Positions 43,534-55,331 of a stretch of DNA of 64,000 nucleotides are shown in pieces (position 1 is the first letter of the stretch; the number at the start of each line of letters is the position of its first letter). The stretch covers positions 30,103,013 through 30,167,012 of the forward strand of contig CM043968.1 of the NCBI GenBank assembly GCA_014529385.2. Direction: 5' to 3'. Both the position numbers and the translations under genes were made by a program. The DNA comes from Adiantum capillus-veneris. Taxonomy: Eukaryota; Streptophyta; Polypodiopsida; Polypodiales; Pteridaceae. The notes under the pieces were generated by a model. It was not told the origin of the DNA. It saw only the letters and a list, made by a program, of their open reading frames with translations, and ran no database searches.

Positions 43534-45024
43534 TCACTCACGTGCCCTGAACACCCCTGTCATTACAAACGAAGTTTGCCAATGCTGGGTGTAATGGCAA
43601 CATCCCATCCGGGTGCCAGTCGAACTACCTCCGCCTATGGCGTCAGTCGGTCGAGCGTAATTTCCAAATCGAGCCGCCAATTCCAAGTGAAAAGAAGTTG
43701 GCCTTGGCTCCATCAAAAGAGCTTCTTGATCCTTCACTTTGCCCCAAAAGCGGCAAAGTTTTTACTTCCATTCATTAGATTCGGTGCAGGTCCCATGCCA
43801 TGTGGTACCATTTCTGCTTTTCTATCTGCCTTTTCTGCCACATTCCTCAGCTGCTCTCGAACTCTCACGCTTGTCGTCGTCTTTATCATTCTGTTCTTTC
43901 TGTGCCTTTAGGGCACTTCGCGGAGATATGTCCATGTTCCCCGCATCCAAAGCACTTCCCCTTTCTGATGAAGCGAGCTCTCTCCTCAGGAGTAAGCTTG
44001 GGTCGTGCATCCTTTTTCTCTGGGTTGCTCTTTTTCTTTCTACTTTCATTCCCAGAAGTCTGTTCGGCTCGTTGTGTCATGGCCTCATCCGTGGGGTAGG
44101 TCAGACTGCCAGAGTGAATGGCAAAGCCCCGCTTTGCATGACTCATCAACTCCTGAAAAGAAGCTGACTTCTGTTCCAAGCAGTGATCTCGGATCTCTGT
44201 AGGTAGACCTCTGTAGGTAGACCCAAGGTAAACCGCTCAATCTGTTCTCTGAACGAGATCTTCTTGAATGAAGAGGCGGGTAGAAAAGAGCTCCAGAATC
44301 TTTCACAATAAGCATCGATTGTATCTTTCTTGGTCATCCGAAGATGGTTCCAAGCAGCTCGTATATCTCGTTCATATTCTTGCGTCAACCAAGAAGAAAC
44401 AAAAGCTTCTTAAATTTCAACCATTTAACTGGCACAGTCTTGTTTAAAAGAAGCGTGGACCACCAAGTACAAAACATTCCCCTTAAAGTAAGAGGCAGCT
44501 CTCCGAATCTTGGAGTGCTCTGAATAGCGTCCTCCCGCGAAAGCGATGTCAAACTGTTGTATAAAAGACAAAGCCTTCGAAGCATCTGAGTATCCTGAAA
44601 AAGTATCAAACTTGATCGAGTGGCCACCTTCCTTAAACTCTCGGACTTTCGTGCTTTTATCTTCGAGAAAGTCATACTGGTTAGCTTTGTAAAAATTCTT
44701 CTTGTTCGCATAAACGTTTCCGTCATCGGAATCTGAGCTGTCTGTAGACGAGTCCTCAGTAGAAGTGTCAGTCTCTCGGCGAGATGTAGCCTTCTTTGCC
44801 TTTTTTTTGCCCTTTCCGAAGCTTTGTTTCTTGCTTCGCTTTTTACCTTTTCTGTCTTCTTCGCTCGAATCTGAAGAGCTAGAAGAACTGTCAGATGAAG
44901 AAGAAGAAGAAGAAGAAGAAGAAGAACTGGGTACTCCTTCAAATCGAACACGCTTCTTCCGTTTCTTTGCCTTGTCAAAAGTCGACTGACGACCCAAATA
45001 TCCCGGGAAGTCAATGCTTTTCAT
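43534..45024 (-). pseudogene. Family A2 gag and protease
   Basis: Minus-strand Gag. 44425-45024 opens with a charged region and a run of 12 Ser, then DSSDSDDGNVYANKKNFYKA and the capsid core KFDTFSGYSDASKALSFIQQF. 44146-44388 continues (AWNHLRMTKKDTIDAYCERF). 43886-44179 has the knuckle CFGCGEHGHISAKC. Protease near 43534-43737 is badly eroded; the active-site region reads EALLMEPRPTSFHLEL, with the catalytic Asp lost. Gag N-terminus extends to about 45420 in broken frames. Confidence 0.88.
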
Positions 45025-45465
45025 CTACTTTTTGCCGTGCTTTTTGGCTTTCTTTTGCGCGTCAAAAAGTTGGGCGATCCGTGCATCAACCACCTCTTCT
45101 AATTCCTTCTCTGAATATTTCTTGGGAGCAGAAGGTTTCTTGAGAGTGGGTTTTGGGGGTGGTGTAGTGGTTTTCTGCCACTGTTCGTGCACTTCCTAAA
45201 AAGAAGTCTCGCTCATATATTTTGCAAATTTTGGGTCCTTCGCAAAATTGAGCATCATCTTCGTTGCATCGCCGATCAATTGACGACGTGTCCATCTCTC
45301 TTTGCTCCGCCTGAGTAGGCCGAGGCGGGCCATACTCTCTGAAATCTTCGTTGTGATCCCTGCCCGCATCTCCAGATGCAGAGGGAGTCTACTGATCCTT
45401 GCGTGAAGCCATAGGTGCCGCGGAAAAAAAAAATTGGGGATCAGATTTCTCGTAGAAGAGAAATC

Positions 45466-45484
45466 GGTCGTGCTCTAATACCGC
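45466..45484 (-). other. Primer binding site, family A2
   Basis: Minus-strand GCGGTATTAGAGCACGACC next to the LTR end, a decayed initiator Met type site like that at 8858-8877. Confidence 0.55.
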
Positions 45485-45521
45485 TGTAACAGACTTGGAC
45501 ACTCCAAGTCAAGAATCAATC
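45485..45521 (-). repeat. 5' LTR of family A2, first piece
   Basis: TGTAACAGACTTGGACACTC through GAATCAATC. Interrupted by solo LTR E1 and resumed at 46773. The last five bases CAATC are one half of the E1 target duplication. Confidence 0.9.
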
Positions 45522-46772
45522 TGTCACAAATTGGGAGCGTACACGAGCACTTGAAAATCTGAAAATTAAAATACTTTGCAAATGTGAGAGAAGGGAGAAG
45601 ATCGACACAGTATTGGGGACCAGAAGATGGGCTGGTCCCCCCCCCGTTAAGAGTATTCTTTTATTCAGGGAGAATTCGTATACAAGCACGAGAACCCGAG
45701 GAAACCCCTCCGTTCTATAATCTTAGACCCGAAGGTCGTGCTTTCCCGTAAAGGGCTTAGGCACAAGGCCGTTCCTTCCCGTAAGGGACTTAGGCGCGAA
45801 GCCGTACTTTCCCGTAAGTGACTTAGGCGTGAAGCCGTACTTCCCGTGAAGGGCCTTCCCGTAAGACGGGAGATTCCTACAAAACAAACCACACAAACAC
45901 GCGACAACAATTCGTATGGCGAATCCACAATAGATACCTGTCGCTCTTGCGCGAGAAAAAGCGACTTCCGTGCTTCGTAGTCTCGCGATCTCTTGCGGCA
46001 GAGTCTTCTCTTGCTGACGTTGGTACCCCCTTTGAGTGAGGGCATGTGGTGCTTTTATAGCTCCCTGGCCACGGCACGAATAGCTGCTCGCGTAGAGATC
46101 GCGGCCGTTTTTTTTCTTTTTCTTTTTCTTTTTCTTTTCTTTTTTTTTTTTTGCACTGTTCTATCCGAAATAGGGAGAGAGAATTCGCTGGCTGATTTTG
46201 TTGCTTTGTCTTCTAAGTGGCTGCCCACTTATTAAGTGGGCGGCCGGCATATTTTAAAATTGGTCTGAACCTGCCCAAAAACTCAATAAAACCTTATAAG
46301 TTAAAACCAATGCATTTCACAACACTTCCCAGGCGTCCCTGGATGCAACCACATGCACGAATGCAATGCAAACATAGATTCCTCGCGGGAAAGCGTCTGC
46401 CTTCCCGCGATTGTTCCTGCTTTTCATAAAAAGCTTCATTGAACCCATCTTTATTCTTGTGCTTGCGTTCTTACGCGTATTTTCTTACGCAGTTCGGATT
46501 TCCTCCTTAGCCTACAAGATGCCCCCTTACTGATGCACCCGTCACCCATCATGTGACGCATCAGGGGCACTCGTAACCAGGCCCTTTCCACCGAACGTAC
46601 GGAAACTCCTTCGCGATGTTTACCGTCACCCATCAAATGACACATCAGAGTTGTCCATTCCTGATGGCAGTTCCTGTAGCTACAATCTTTTAACAGTTCT
46701 TAGTGCACATAATAAAATATCCTAAAAAAGAAATTAATCATTAAAAATAAGAAAATAGTCCAATTAGCAACA
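45522..46772 (-). repeat. Solo LTR of family E (E1), TSD CAATC
   Basis: 1251-bp LTR in minus orientation, plus-strand ends TGTCACAAATTGGGAG and CCAATTAGCAACA, flanked by CAATC at 45517-45521 and 46773-46777. It matches the LTR at 6171-7880. It contains a C-run (45636), repeats of TTCCCGTAA-GGGACTTAGGC (45740-45860), a TTTTTCTTTTTC tract (46110-46155) and paired CGTCACCCATCA/GTGACGCATCA words. Confidence 0.93.
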
Positions 46773-46877
46773 CAATCGCGACAGCACCAAATAACCGCTT
46801 CAAAACAATTCACAGATCACAATAGATTTGCACTGGCCCGGCGGAGTTCCGTGCCTAGAAATATTGGCCCCAAAGAC
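46773..46877 (-). repeat. 5' LTR of family A2, second piece (truncated)
   Basis: Continues CGACAGCACCAAATAACCGC to ATATTGGCCCCAAAGAC, then ends abruptly in LINE sequence in the middle of the LTR. The upstream half of the LTR is missing. Confidence 0.88.
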
Positions 46878-47480
46878 GCCATGATGCCCGAGGGAAGAGT
46901 CATGCAGGTTGTGGTGAACCAAGCTGTTGCAAGAAGAACCTGATTCACCACAAGGGCTCTTCCAATCAAAGAAAAATGCAAGGATGATCAATGGCAAAGT
47001 TTCTTCCTGATGGACTGTTGCACAGGCGCAAACTGTTGCTCAACAAACACATCAATCCCCACATGGAAACCCAAATATCTACAAGTCTGCCCTATAGGTG
47101 GCCAAGTGAAATTATCTTGTGCACCCCAGTCACAATCTTCATCTACTCCTACTAGAAAGCCAAAAGACTTGTGCCAGTTTATGAGAGCACCACTGGCCAT
47201 GCGGAAGGTAGCAAGAGCATCCCATAGACTGTCTAAGGTGGGTGTGTCATATCGAACAAAGAGCATAGTGTCATCAGCATATCCCTGATCCAACAAATTT
47301 GGCAAGTCAACCAATGGCGTAGCAAGACATCTCAATTTTGGGGTTCTTTGGTGCAAGAAGAGAGACATGACCTCCGCAAAAAACAGAAAGTAGGCACCCA
47401 GGAGACATCCTTGGTGAACTGAACGAGATAGAGAAAAGGGGTGTCCAATATGGCCCCTGATCGTGACAGCACTGGAAGCA
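46878..47480 (-). pseudogene. LINE reverse transcriptase fragment with YADD
   Basis: Minus-strand L1-like RT. From right to left: GCLLGAYFLFFAEVMSLFL (the QGCPLSP-LF block, altered), DLPNLLDQGYADDTMLFVRY with the catalytic YADD, WDALATFRMASGALINWHKS, CRYLGFHVGIDV, and after a frameshift FSLIGRALVVNQVLLATAWF. It may be another part of the LINE type at 10023-13640, since both are L1-like and minus. A CT microsatellite bounds it on the right. Confidence 0.9.
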
Positions 47481-47500
47481 ATATAGTATAATGTAGATGC

Positions 47501-48885
<1,385 letters not shown>

Positions 48886-49077
48886 ATGCCTGCTGCACTG
48901 CTGCTGGAGGGCTCGCCTTACGTTGCCAAGGTAAGAAGCAGCAGCTGGGGGAAGATAACGACAAAATTCAACATTGCTGCCGCGGCGGCGATCGAACAGA
49001 TTTTCGACGTGCGCATCGACGACTCTAACTTGCAACTAGTCGTTCGTGGGTGGTACTCAGGGCTAAATAACACATAG
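48886..49077 (+). other. Open frame ending at the MITE edge
   Basis: 63-codon plus frame (MPAALLLEGSPYVAKVRSSS to VVRGWYSGLNNT) with higher GC than its surroundings and an even residue mix. It stops 8 bp into the MITE-like element. I do not recognise it. It could be a first exon or chance. Confidence 0.25.
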
Positions 49078-49456
49078 TATTAAGGAGGGGGGTAAGGGGA
49101 TCGAGGGCAGAAAAGTGCGCGCACGAAAATCGGAGAGGTTACAGTCGTAGATGGGCACTTAAAAACTAAACCGGCCACAGACTAAACCCGACCACAGATT
49201 AAACCCGGGCAGCGTCTATATTTTAATAATAAAACCCCAAAAATCCGGGTCATGGATACAACATGTGCGCGCGGGTGGGATGGTTACCCCATGCGTCACA
49301 ATCTGGGCGACGAGGCCCTGGGTTCAAATCGAGTCGCCGCTCGGGTTCCTTTTCGCGTTGACTTTCCGCGCGTCCGGGTTTAATCTGCCTCGGGCTTCCC
49401 GCATCCACTTCCGCGCCGTCGATCCCCTTACCCCCCCCCTCTTTAATGTTATGTGT
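49070..49456. mobile_element. MITE-like element with about 40-bp inverted repeats
   Basis: 387-bp element. Left end ACACATAGTATTAAGGAGGG continuing GGTAAGGGGATCGAGGGC pairs with the right end GCCGTCGATCCCCTTACCCC ending TTTAATGTTATGTGT. No coding capacity. The inside is GC-rich (CGCGCGGGTGGG) and includes GGTTCAAATC, similar to a tRNA B box, at 49320. Family and target duplication not determined. Confidence 0.75.
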
Positions 49457-52100
49457 CACTTAGTGTCGTGGGTGGTGGGTCTTGCTATACAAGTTGTAGC
49501 AATGAATGATTATGGGCTCAATTATTTAGGACTAAAGTAACACATTGGCTAGCAACTGTATGCAAAGAAACTAGGATATATATAGTTCGGTATCAACTAT
49601 TTAGGACTAAAGTAAAGATGCACAAGGTGCATTCACTACTATAATACGTTATATGCATTGGCTAGCGACCGTATGCAAAGAATTCGTGTCTGATTAATAT
49701 GTACAGATGCTGATCGATATCGAGTGTGTAGTTTTGAAAACAACTTACAAGTAAACCAAACTAAAGGAAGCAATGTGCAAAATTCTAAAACACGCAAATG
49801 GATAAAGCATCAATGGATTGCAATAAGAAATGAAGTACTTTACTAACCTGCAATGTTGTACAGGTGTTTTTTGTTGTCCAAGCTACACGTCGATCTTGGA
49901 GTCAAGCTATAGAAAAGCAATGTGAATAGTTAAACATTTCGTCTTGCAATGAAGCGCAACAGATTGAAAATGCTAAGTATACAGTGCACGTCATGCAAAA
50001 GTGCCATACAAAAGTATGGTGGAAAGTTGGCATTATGGTCTCTCCAAAAATAATAAGGAACGTAAGTCGTGTCCTGTCTCGTAGCATTTATGTGTTGCGT
50101 CAAGCAAACGTATAGGCATAGGGAACTGCATGCAGATAATGGACCTTGCAGTGTTGTCAAGCTGGAGTTGTGGTTACGCAGTCAAAACGTCCATTGTTGT
50201 GAATATGTCCTTTCTGTCATACTAAAAATAGGAGTCAACACAAATACAAAAGTGCAAGAGATAGATTAAAGTTGCACCAAAAAAACGTATAGGTATAGGG
50301 AATTGGATGCAGATAACAGACCTTGTAGTGTTGTCAAGCGAGAGTTGTGGTTGTGCAGTTAAACGTCCACCGTTGTGAATATATGTCCTTTCTGTCACAC
50401 ATAAAATGGGAGTTAACACAAATACAAAAGATGCAAGAGATAGATTAAAGTTAAAGAGAAGCGGATGTAACTTTATGTTATATGTCATAGACTGCGTAGG
50501 GCTTATTGTAGTGATGAGTTGATAGTTTGAAAGCCAGTGGAAGCTATCAAAGCATGTCGCTACCATGAATCATCCTATAAATTCCTATCTCAATCCTTAG
50601 CAACTCTATTCTTCTGAAAATGTAGCTGCTACCGAGGAGATGACGGTGTCAAGCTTGTCCAAATTCTATCACATCTTTTCTCACCCGTACCGAATTGTAT
50701 GCACAAAAGCCCTCGAGCTGTGTTATATTCAAACGGTGCTACAACTGGTTGCCATCATGTTGCCTGTTGTTTCAGCCACCCCCTCTTTTGTCCACTGCTC
50801 CAAAGTAGCCCAAGCTATGCTATCACTACATATGCCTCTTGGAGGAACCACATTAGATCTTTGTTGCCTTACCCAACATAGTCGTTGCCATGTCACCATT
50901 TCTCTCCATTTGGGATGGTCTAGGCTTAGGTTGTGCCATAGGCCTTTTGTTCACCCATCATCTCCCAATTGGACTCATTGAATGCGTGTAGCCTCAAACA
51001 ACCTAGAGCTCTTGCTTTGTGAGCCCAAGCCACCCCTTATCTAGCTACCCATGAAGATAAAGCACCAAAACACAAAGTACTTGTAGGTTCAATTTTGAGA
51101 GCAATACTTCGAGCAAGGTGTGGTATTTGGCAAATCTTCCCTTATTCTGCACCCTTGGTGGCTCACACACTTGATTGCAAAACTATTGCGTTGCCGCTAT
51201 AGCGGCCTCCTTGTGCTCCAAAAAAGAACATTGCACTTCTTTTCTCTGTTCATCATTCTTATACAAAATCCTAGCATTGTCTTTTTTTTACTACTTGTTT
51301 ATCTTTTTCTGTAGAGTTTCTTCCAACAATATCCAACCCTATTCCTTTTCTTTACCCTCCTCCCTACACAAAACAAGCAGCGCTGTTATGCCACTTGCCC
51401 TCCTCCTTTGTAGACGTCGCTCGTCCTCCTCCTCTGCCAACGCTATTTCAGAAGTCATTTTTATTCTATTGACGGCGCTCTTTGCCCCATCAATAGTAGC
51501 ATGATGTTCTACTCTTCTCCCCGTCCTCTGCAAAACCGCTAGTGCTCCCTTCATAGACTTGCTCATGCCATCGACTCATCAGCTCTCTGAAAATGTTGCT
51601 CGCACTATTTTTTTGAAGCTACTTGTTGTTTTCACTGCACTATCCGCTTTTTTAATATACTATTATTAAAAAGCACGCTTGAGGTTCTTGGCCATGCTAT
51701 TAGGCTTGAGGGCAGTGGCCTAGATCATGCCAAAGGGCCACCTCCTGGCTCAAGAATTAAAAAAACTTACCAAAGTAAAGATCAAGCAGGTTTGTAAGTC
51801 GACCGAGAACATAAAGTGAAAAGGCCAGCATTTTAGTTTTGGGGGGACGTTCAAATTTCACATTGTCGTATGATGATAGGATGGTACTCTTGGTGCCGGC
51901 TAAAGGGATGACATAGAGAAAATTGTTGAAAGGTAGTGGACATGGTGCCATGGTGGTACATAGAAAGGATTTGCGCAATGCTTGAAAGAGTCTTGCCACC
52001 AGTCAAGCCATGTGAAAATGTAATGTCCATCACAAGTGTCATGACTCATGGGCCACATCACGTTGGTTTTTTATGTGATTTGATCACAGGTATCATGCAT
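49457..52100. other. Low-copy sequence, no gene recognised
   Basis: AT-rich. Contains short repeats (ATTGGCTAGC-ACCGTATGCAAAG at 49540 and 49658; ATTTAGGACTAAAGTAA at 49523 and 49599) and the 177-bp duplication listed below. Open frames show no motif. Confidence 0.5.
50108..50455. repeat. 177-bp tandem duplication
   Basis: Units at 50108-50284 and 50285-50455, both starting ACGTATAGG and containing GTTGTCAAGC, GTCCTTTCTGTCA and CAAGAGATAGATTAAAGT. Diverged by several substitutions and indels. Confidence 0.9.
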
Positions 52101-52290
52101 GTATGCACGTAAGAACAGACTCGAAAAAATTTGGGTCTCAGTTTGCCCGTGATCATTGAAGACCTCTGGGGAGTCGATGCTGCTCCAACCCTTGGGGGCA
52201 AAGATTCCCACAGTATTTAACATATTGCATACATCCATGGTGGTCCTCTACCACCTTAGTGATCGTATTGGGAATGACTGCCCTCCTCCT

Positions 52291-52414
52291 CTACTTGGTG
52301 ATGCATCCAAAAATGTCAAATTTCTCCGGGTCAGATGCCACCATCACCTCCTTCAATCTCTCCTCGCATTCTCTCTCTACTTCAAACACCATCGAGGCTT
52401 CCTGGCCCTGCCAT
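52291..52414 (-). pseudogene. PPR gene relic, part 3' of the copia insertion
   Basis: Minus-strand continuation of the PPR relic at 57571-58025. Next to the copia target site the frame reads HGRA and then, shifted, QEASMVFE, the start of the helix after MYAKxG in a PPR unit. Beyond that the frame continues VERECEERLKEVMVASDPEK with no PPR signature and ends at 52291. Confidence 0.6.
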
Positions 52415-52419
52415 GTTTG

Positions 52420-52645
52420 TGTTACCATATACATGTAGTAGTGACGTGTGTGAACACATTTAGGACCGTCGGGGCATTTTTTCCCTCGTAGGAGGTTTCC
52501 CCTTGTGCATTGTTTATACATCCATCACTCTAGGGCTATCTGATCTTTCCATTGCACACTAAGTAATATACTCTCTATTGTGTGCCTTGATATTTCTTCA
52601 TCTTCTCCAAGTTGTGTGTGTTTTCCTTTAACCCTAATTCCAACA
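52420..52645 (+). repeat. 5' LTR of copia K
   Basis: 226 bp, TGTTACCATATACATG to CTAATTCCAACA. TATA-like TTGTTTATACATCC near 52510. GTGTGTGAACACATTTAGG lies in the upstream part. Confidence 0.95.
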
Positions 52646-52662
52646 ATTGGTATCGGAGAAGG
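52646..52662 (+). other. Primer binding site, copia K
   Basis: ATTGGTATCGGAGAAGG, one base off TGGTATCAGAGC, the initiator tRNA-Met complement, directly after the 5' LTR. Confidence 0.85.
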
Positions 52663-52901
52663 TTGCATCCTCCCAGGCTTAGTCGCCAACAGCTCCAACA
52701 CACACCTACTGACTTTCTCCGATTTCTGTGAGCTTTGGCAAGCGTTCGCTCAGATTTTTCATTATGTGCAAAAATTTTGTCAGTGTCGTTTTTAGCATAA
52801 CAAGTCTCTTACAGTTTCTATGATTTGTGCTATATAGCACATGTTGTTCCCGCTTTCTTTCTCCTCTTTTCGTACAGTTTTCACATCAGGTAAAGCATTT
52901 A

Positions 52902-53920
52902 CCATGGCTGACAACAACACAGATGTATTCAAGATGTTTGTTGTTGAGGACATATTGGATGGGGATAATTACCCTATGTGGGCTTATACGATGCAACGTG
53001 TTCTTATGTCAAAGGGAGTTTGGAACATTGTGCATGACATTGATGTATGTCCTGGTTCTCAGGATAAAGGCGATGTTGAGGATGTCAGGTCTTGCTGCAA
53101 GGATTTCTACTGTTAGAGTTGTTTTGCCTATGGTTGAGCAAGCTTGTTGGGATATAAAAGATACGTAGTCTCATGAATTGATTGCGTTGTCTATGGAGTG
53201 CACTATTACTCCCCACATTCGTTCAATGAAATCTGCAAAACAGGCTTGGGATATTCTGACTGGTCTTTATGCAAGTCACAATGAGGCAAAAATTGCATTG
53301 TTACATAAAGAGCTGGAGTCGAAGATTATGGATGAGGAAGATGACATATACACTTTCCTTGTTGGTGTCAAGGATATCAATGAGCAACTTATTTCTACAA
53401 GTGAAGTCATTTATGATAGTTCCCTTGTGTAGACTATTCTTGATTCTTTGCTAGATTCTTACCAGACTTTTGCTAGTACTTGGAGACTTATGACCCAAGG
53501 AAATCTTGAAGTTGTCAAGTTTGATGCATTATGCACAATGCTGTTGCAAGAGTCACTTTATAAAAAAAAGGGGACTAGACAACGTGCAATTGAACATGCC
53601 TTTATTACTGCTCAAAGAAAAGGTGGTAACAGCAATGTAGCCACTTCTCATGGTTCTTCTAAGAGTGATAAATCACATGTTTCTAATGCTTCTATTGGCA
53701 GCAATTCGTCTGGGAATTCTAGTGATAAGGATGCATTGCCATTATCGCAAAGCTAATGATCACTTGATCAAGCAGTGTCCTAAGTTGAAGGCCAAAGAGG
53801 CTAAGAAGAAAGAGGTTGGTTCCACTGCAAATGTTAATGATCACTCGATCAAGTAGTGTCCAAAGTTGAAGGCCAAAGAGGCTCAGAAGAAAGAGGCTGG
53901 TTCCACTACAAATGCAGCTA
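52902..53920 (+). pseudogene. Copia K gag
   Basis: Plus-strand UBN2-type Gag from ATG 52902 (MADNNTDVFKMFVVEDILDG, NYPMWAYTMQRVLMSKGVWN). Frames shift near 53090 and stops occur at 53167 and 53430. Later blocks: SMKSAKQAWDILTGLYASHN, EDDIYTFLVGVKDINEQLIS, LESLYKKKGTRQ-like, then a Ser/Asn linker and an eroded knuckle HHYRKANDHLIKQCPKLK, where the first Cys pair is lost. An 81-bp in-frame tandem duplication (53754-53834, 53835-53915) repeats the NDHLIKQCPKLKAKEAKKKE segment. Confidence 0.85.
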
Positions 53921-53980
53921 TTGTTGAGTCTTCTGTAAAAGGAGGCTGTGATGTTGATGTTGATGTAGAATGGGCTTTTA

Positions 53981-54470
53981 GTGCAATGCACGGATGATCC
54001 TAATGTCCATGATGCATGTTTATCAGTTGTTGCTGCAGATGCTCAAGTGTGGTACTTTGATAGTGGTTCTACAAAGCACATTACCTGTCATCATGACTTG
54101 TTTACCTCTCTCGAGGATGTCCCTCATGGGAATTCAGTCAATTGTGCCAACAATGCCTCTTATCCGGTCATCAAGGGAGTTGGAAAGATTGTGCTTATTG
54201 CTGCAAATGGCAGTTCTTTCACACTTGTTGATGCATTGTATGTACCTAGGATCAAGAAGAATCTTTTGTTTGTATATGCACTTGCTAGACCTAGTCTTGT
54301 AGTCAAATTTGTGGATGTATGCACCTAGGATCAAGAAGAATCTTTTGTTTGTATATGCACTCGCTAGACCTTGTCTTGTAGTCAAATTTGTGGATGACAG
54401 ATGTACATCACTGATCTCAATTTCGATGATGAAATTGTTGCATCTGGCATTTTATGTCATGGGTTGTATA
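53981..54470 (+). pseudogene. Copia K protease
   Basis: DAQVWYFDSGSTKHITCHHD carries the catalytic DSG. It continues FTLVDALYVPRIKKNLLFVY. A 79-bp tandem duplication (54244-54322, 54323-54401) repeats the YVPRIKKNLLFVYALARP segment; 79 is not a multiple of three, so it breaks the frame. Confidence 0.88.
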
Positions 54471-54499
54471 AGCTCACTTTATATGACAAGTGTGGGTAA

Positions 54500-55330
54500 A
54501 ATTTTGCAAATGCAGTTGTGAATTCTAAGGCTGTTTTAGATGCAAAACTTTGGCATGCATGTTTTAGGCATCTGAATTTTACCAGTTTGTTGTGTTTGCA
54601 TAAATCTGATATGGTTGCTTCTTTGCGCCTCTTGAAACATGCAGAGTTCGAAGGTTCCAAAGGATGGTTCAGTTAGGGCCACATGCAGGTTGTAGCTTGT
54701 GCATAGTGATGTTTGTGGGCCCATACTCCATCCTTGGGCAATTACCTTTACTTTGTGACTTTCATTGATGGTTACTCCAGACATGTATGGGTATATCCGC
54801 TTAAAGCGAATTCCGAAGTATTTATGTGCTTCAAACAATTTTTGGCTATGGTTGAAAATGTCTCAAAATGTACTATGAGCACCCTCCATTTCAATCGAGG
54901 GGGGGAGTATATGTCTCATGAGTTAAATGCATTTTTTGGCTAGTCATGGTATAAAACACCAATGTACAGTGCCTTATTTGCCTCAGCAAAATGGTATTGT
55001 TGAGAGGAAAATAGGTCACTTACTAAAATGGCACGATGTATGGGCAAGAGTCAAGCTTTGCTGCATTTGTTTTGGCTTGAGGCCATCATGTGTGCCATGT
55101 ATGTACTAAACAAGTGTCCTACGAAAGCTTTTCAATATGACTCCATATGAAGCATGGCATGATAGAAAGCCTTCTATTGAGCACATGCGTGTTTTTGGCT
55201 ATTTGGTATATGCTTTGGTGCCACAAACACAGCATAGGAAATTAAATGATAAGGTTGTCAAATGTATTTTTGTTGATTATAGTGCTGAAAGCAAAGGTTA
55301 CAGCTTGTATCATCCGTAAACAAAGTGTAT
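54500..55330 (+). pseudogene. Copia K integrase
   Basis: Pre-integrase block AKLWHACFRHLNFTSLLCLH, then LVHSDVCGP with the first Asp, YFVTFIDGYSRHVWVYPLKA, and LHFNRGGEYMSHELNAFF, where the usual second Asp (SDxGGEY) is Asn. The Glu block PYLPQQNGIVERK is kept. The core ends with MTPYEAWHDRKPSIEHMRVF. Several frameshifts. Confidence 0.88.
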
Positions 55331-55331
55331 C

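Noticed and set aside
43739..44167. 142-codon plus open frame rich in Phe/Ser/Leu
   Set aside because: Antisense of the family A gag zinc knuckle region.
40173..46877. A2 as an autonomous element
   Set aside because: Integrase core deleted, protease Asp lost, RT frame broken, 5' LTR truncated.
49250..49360. Functional tRNA gene
   Set aside because: Has a B-box-like GGTTCAAATC but no foldable cloverleaf, and it lies inside an inverted-repeat element.
50640..51000. 113-codon plus frame as a gene
   Set aside because: No recognisable motif, and odd residue composition.
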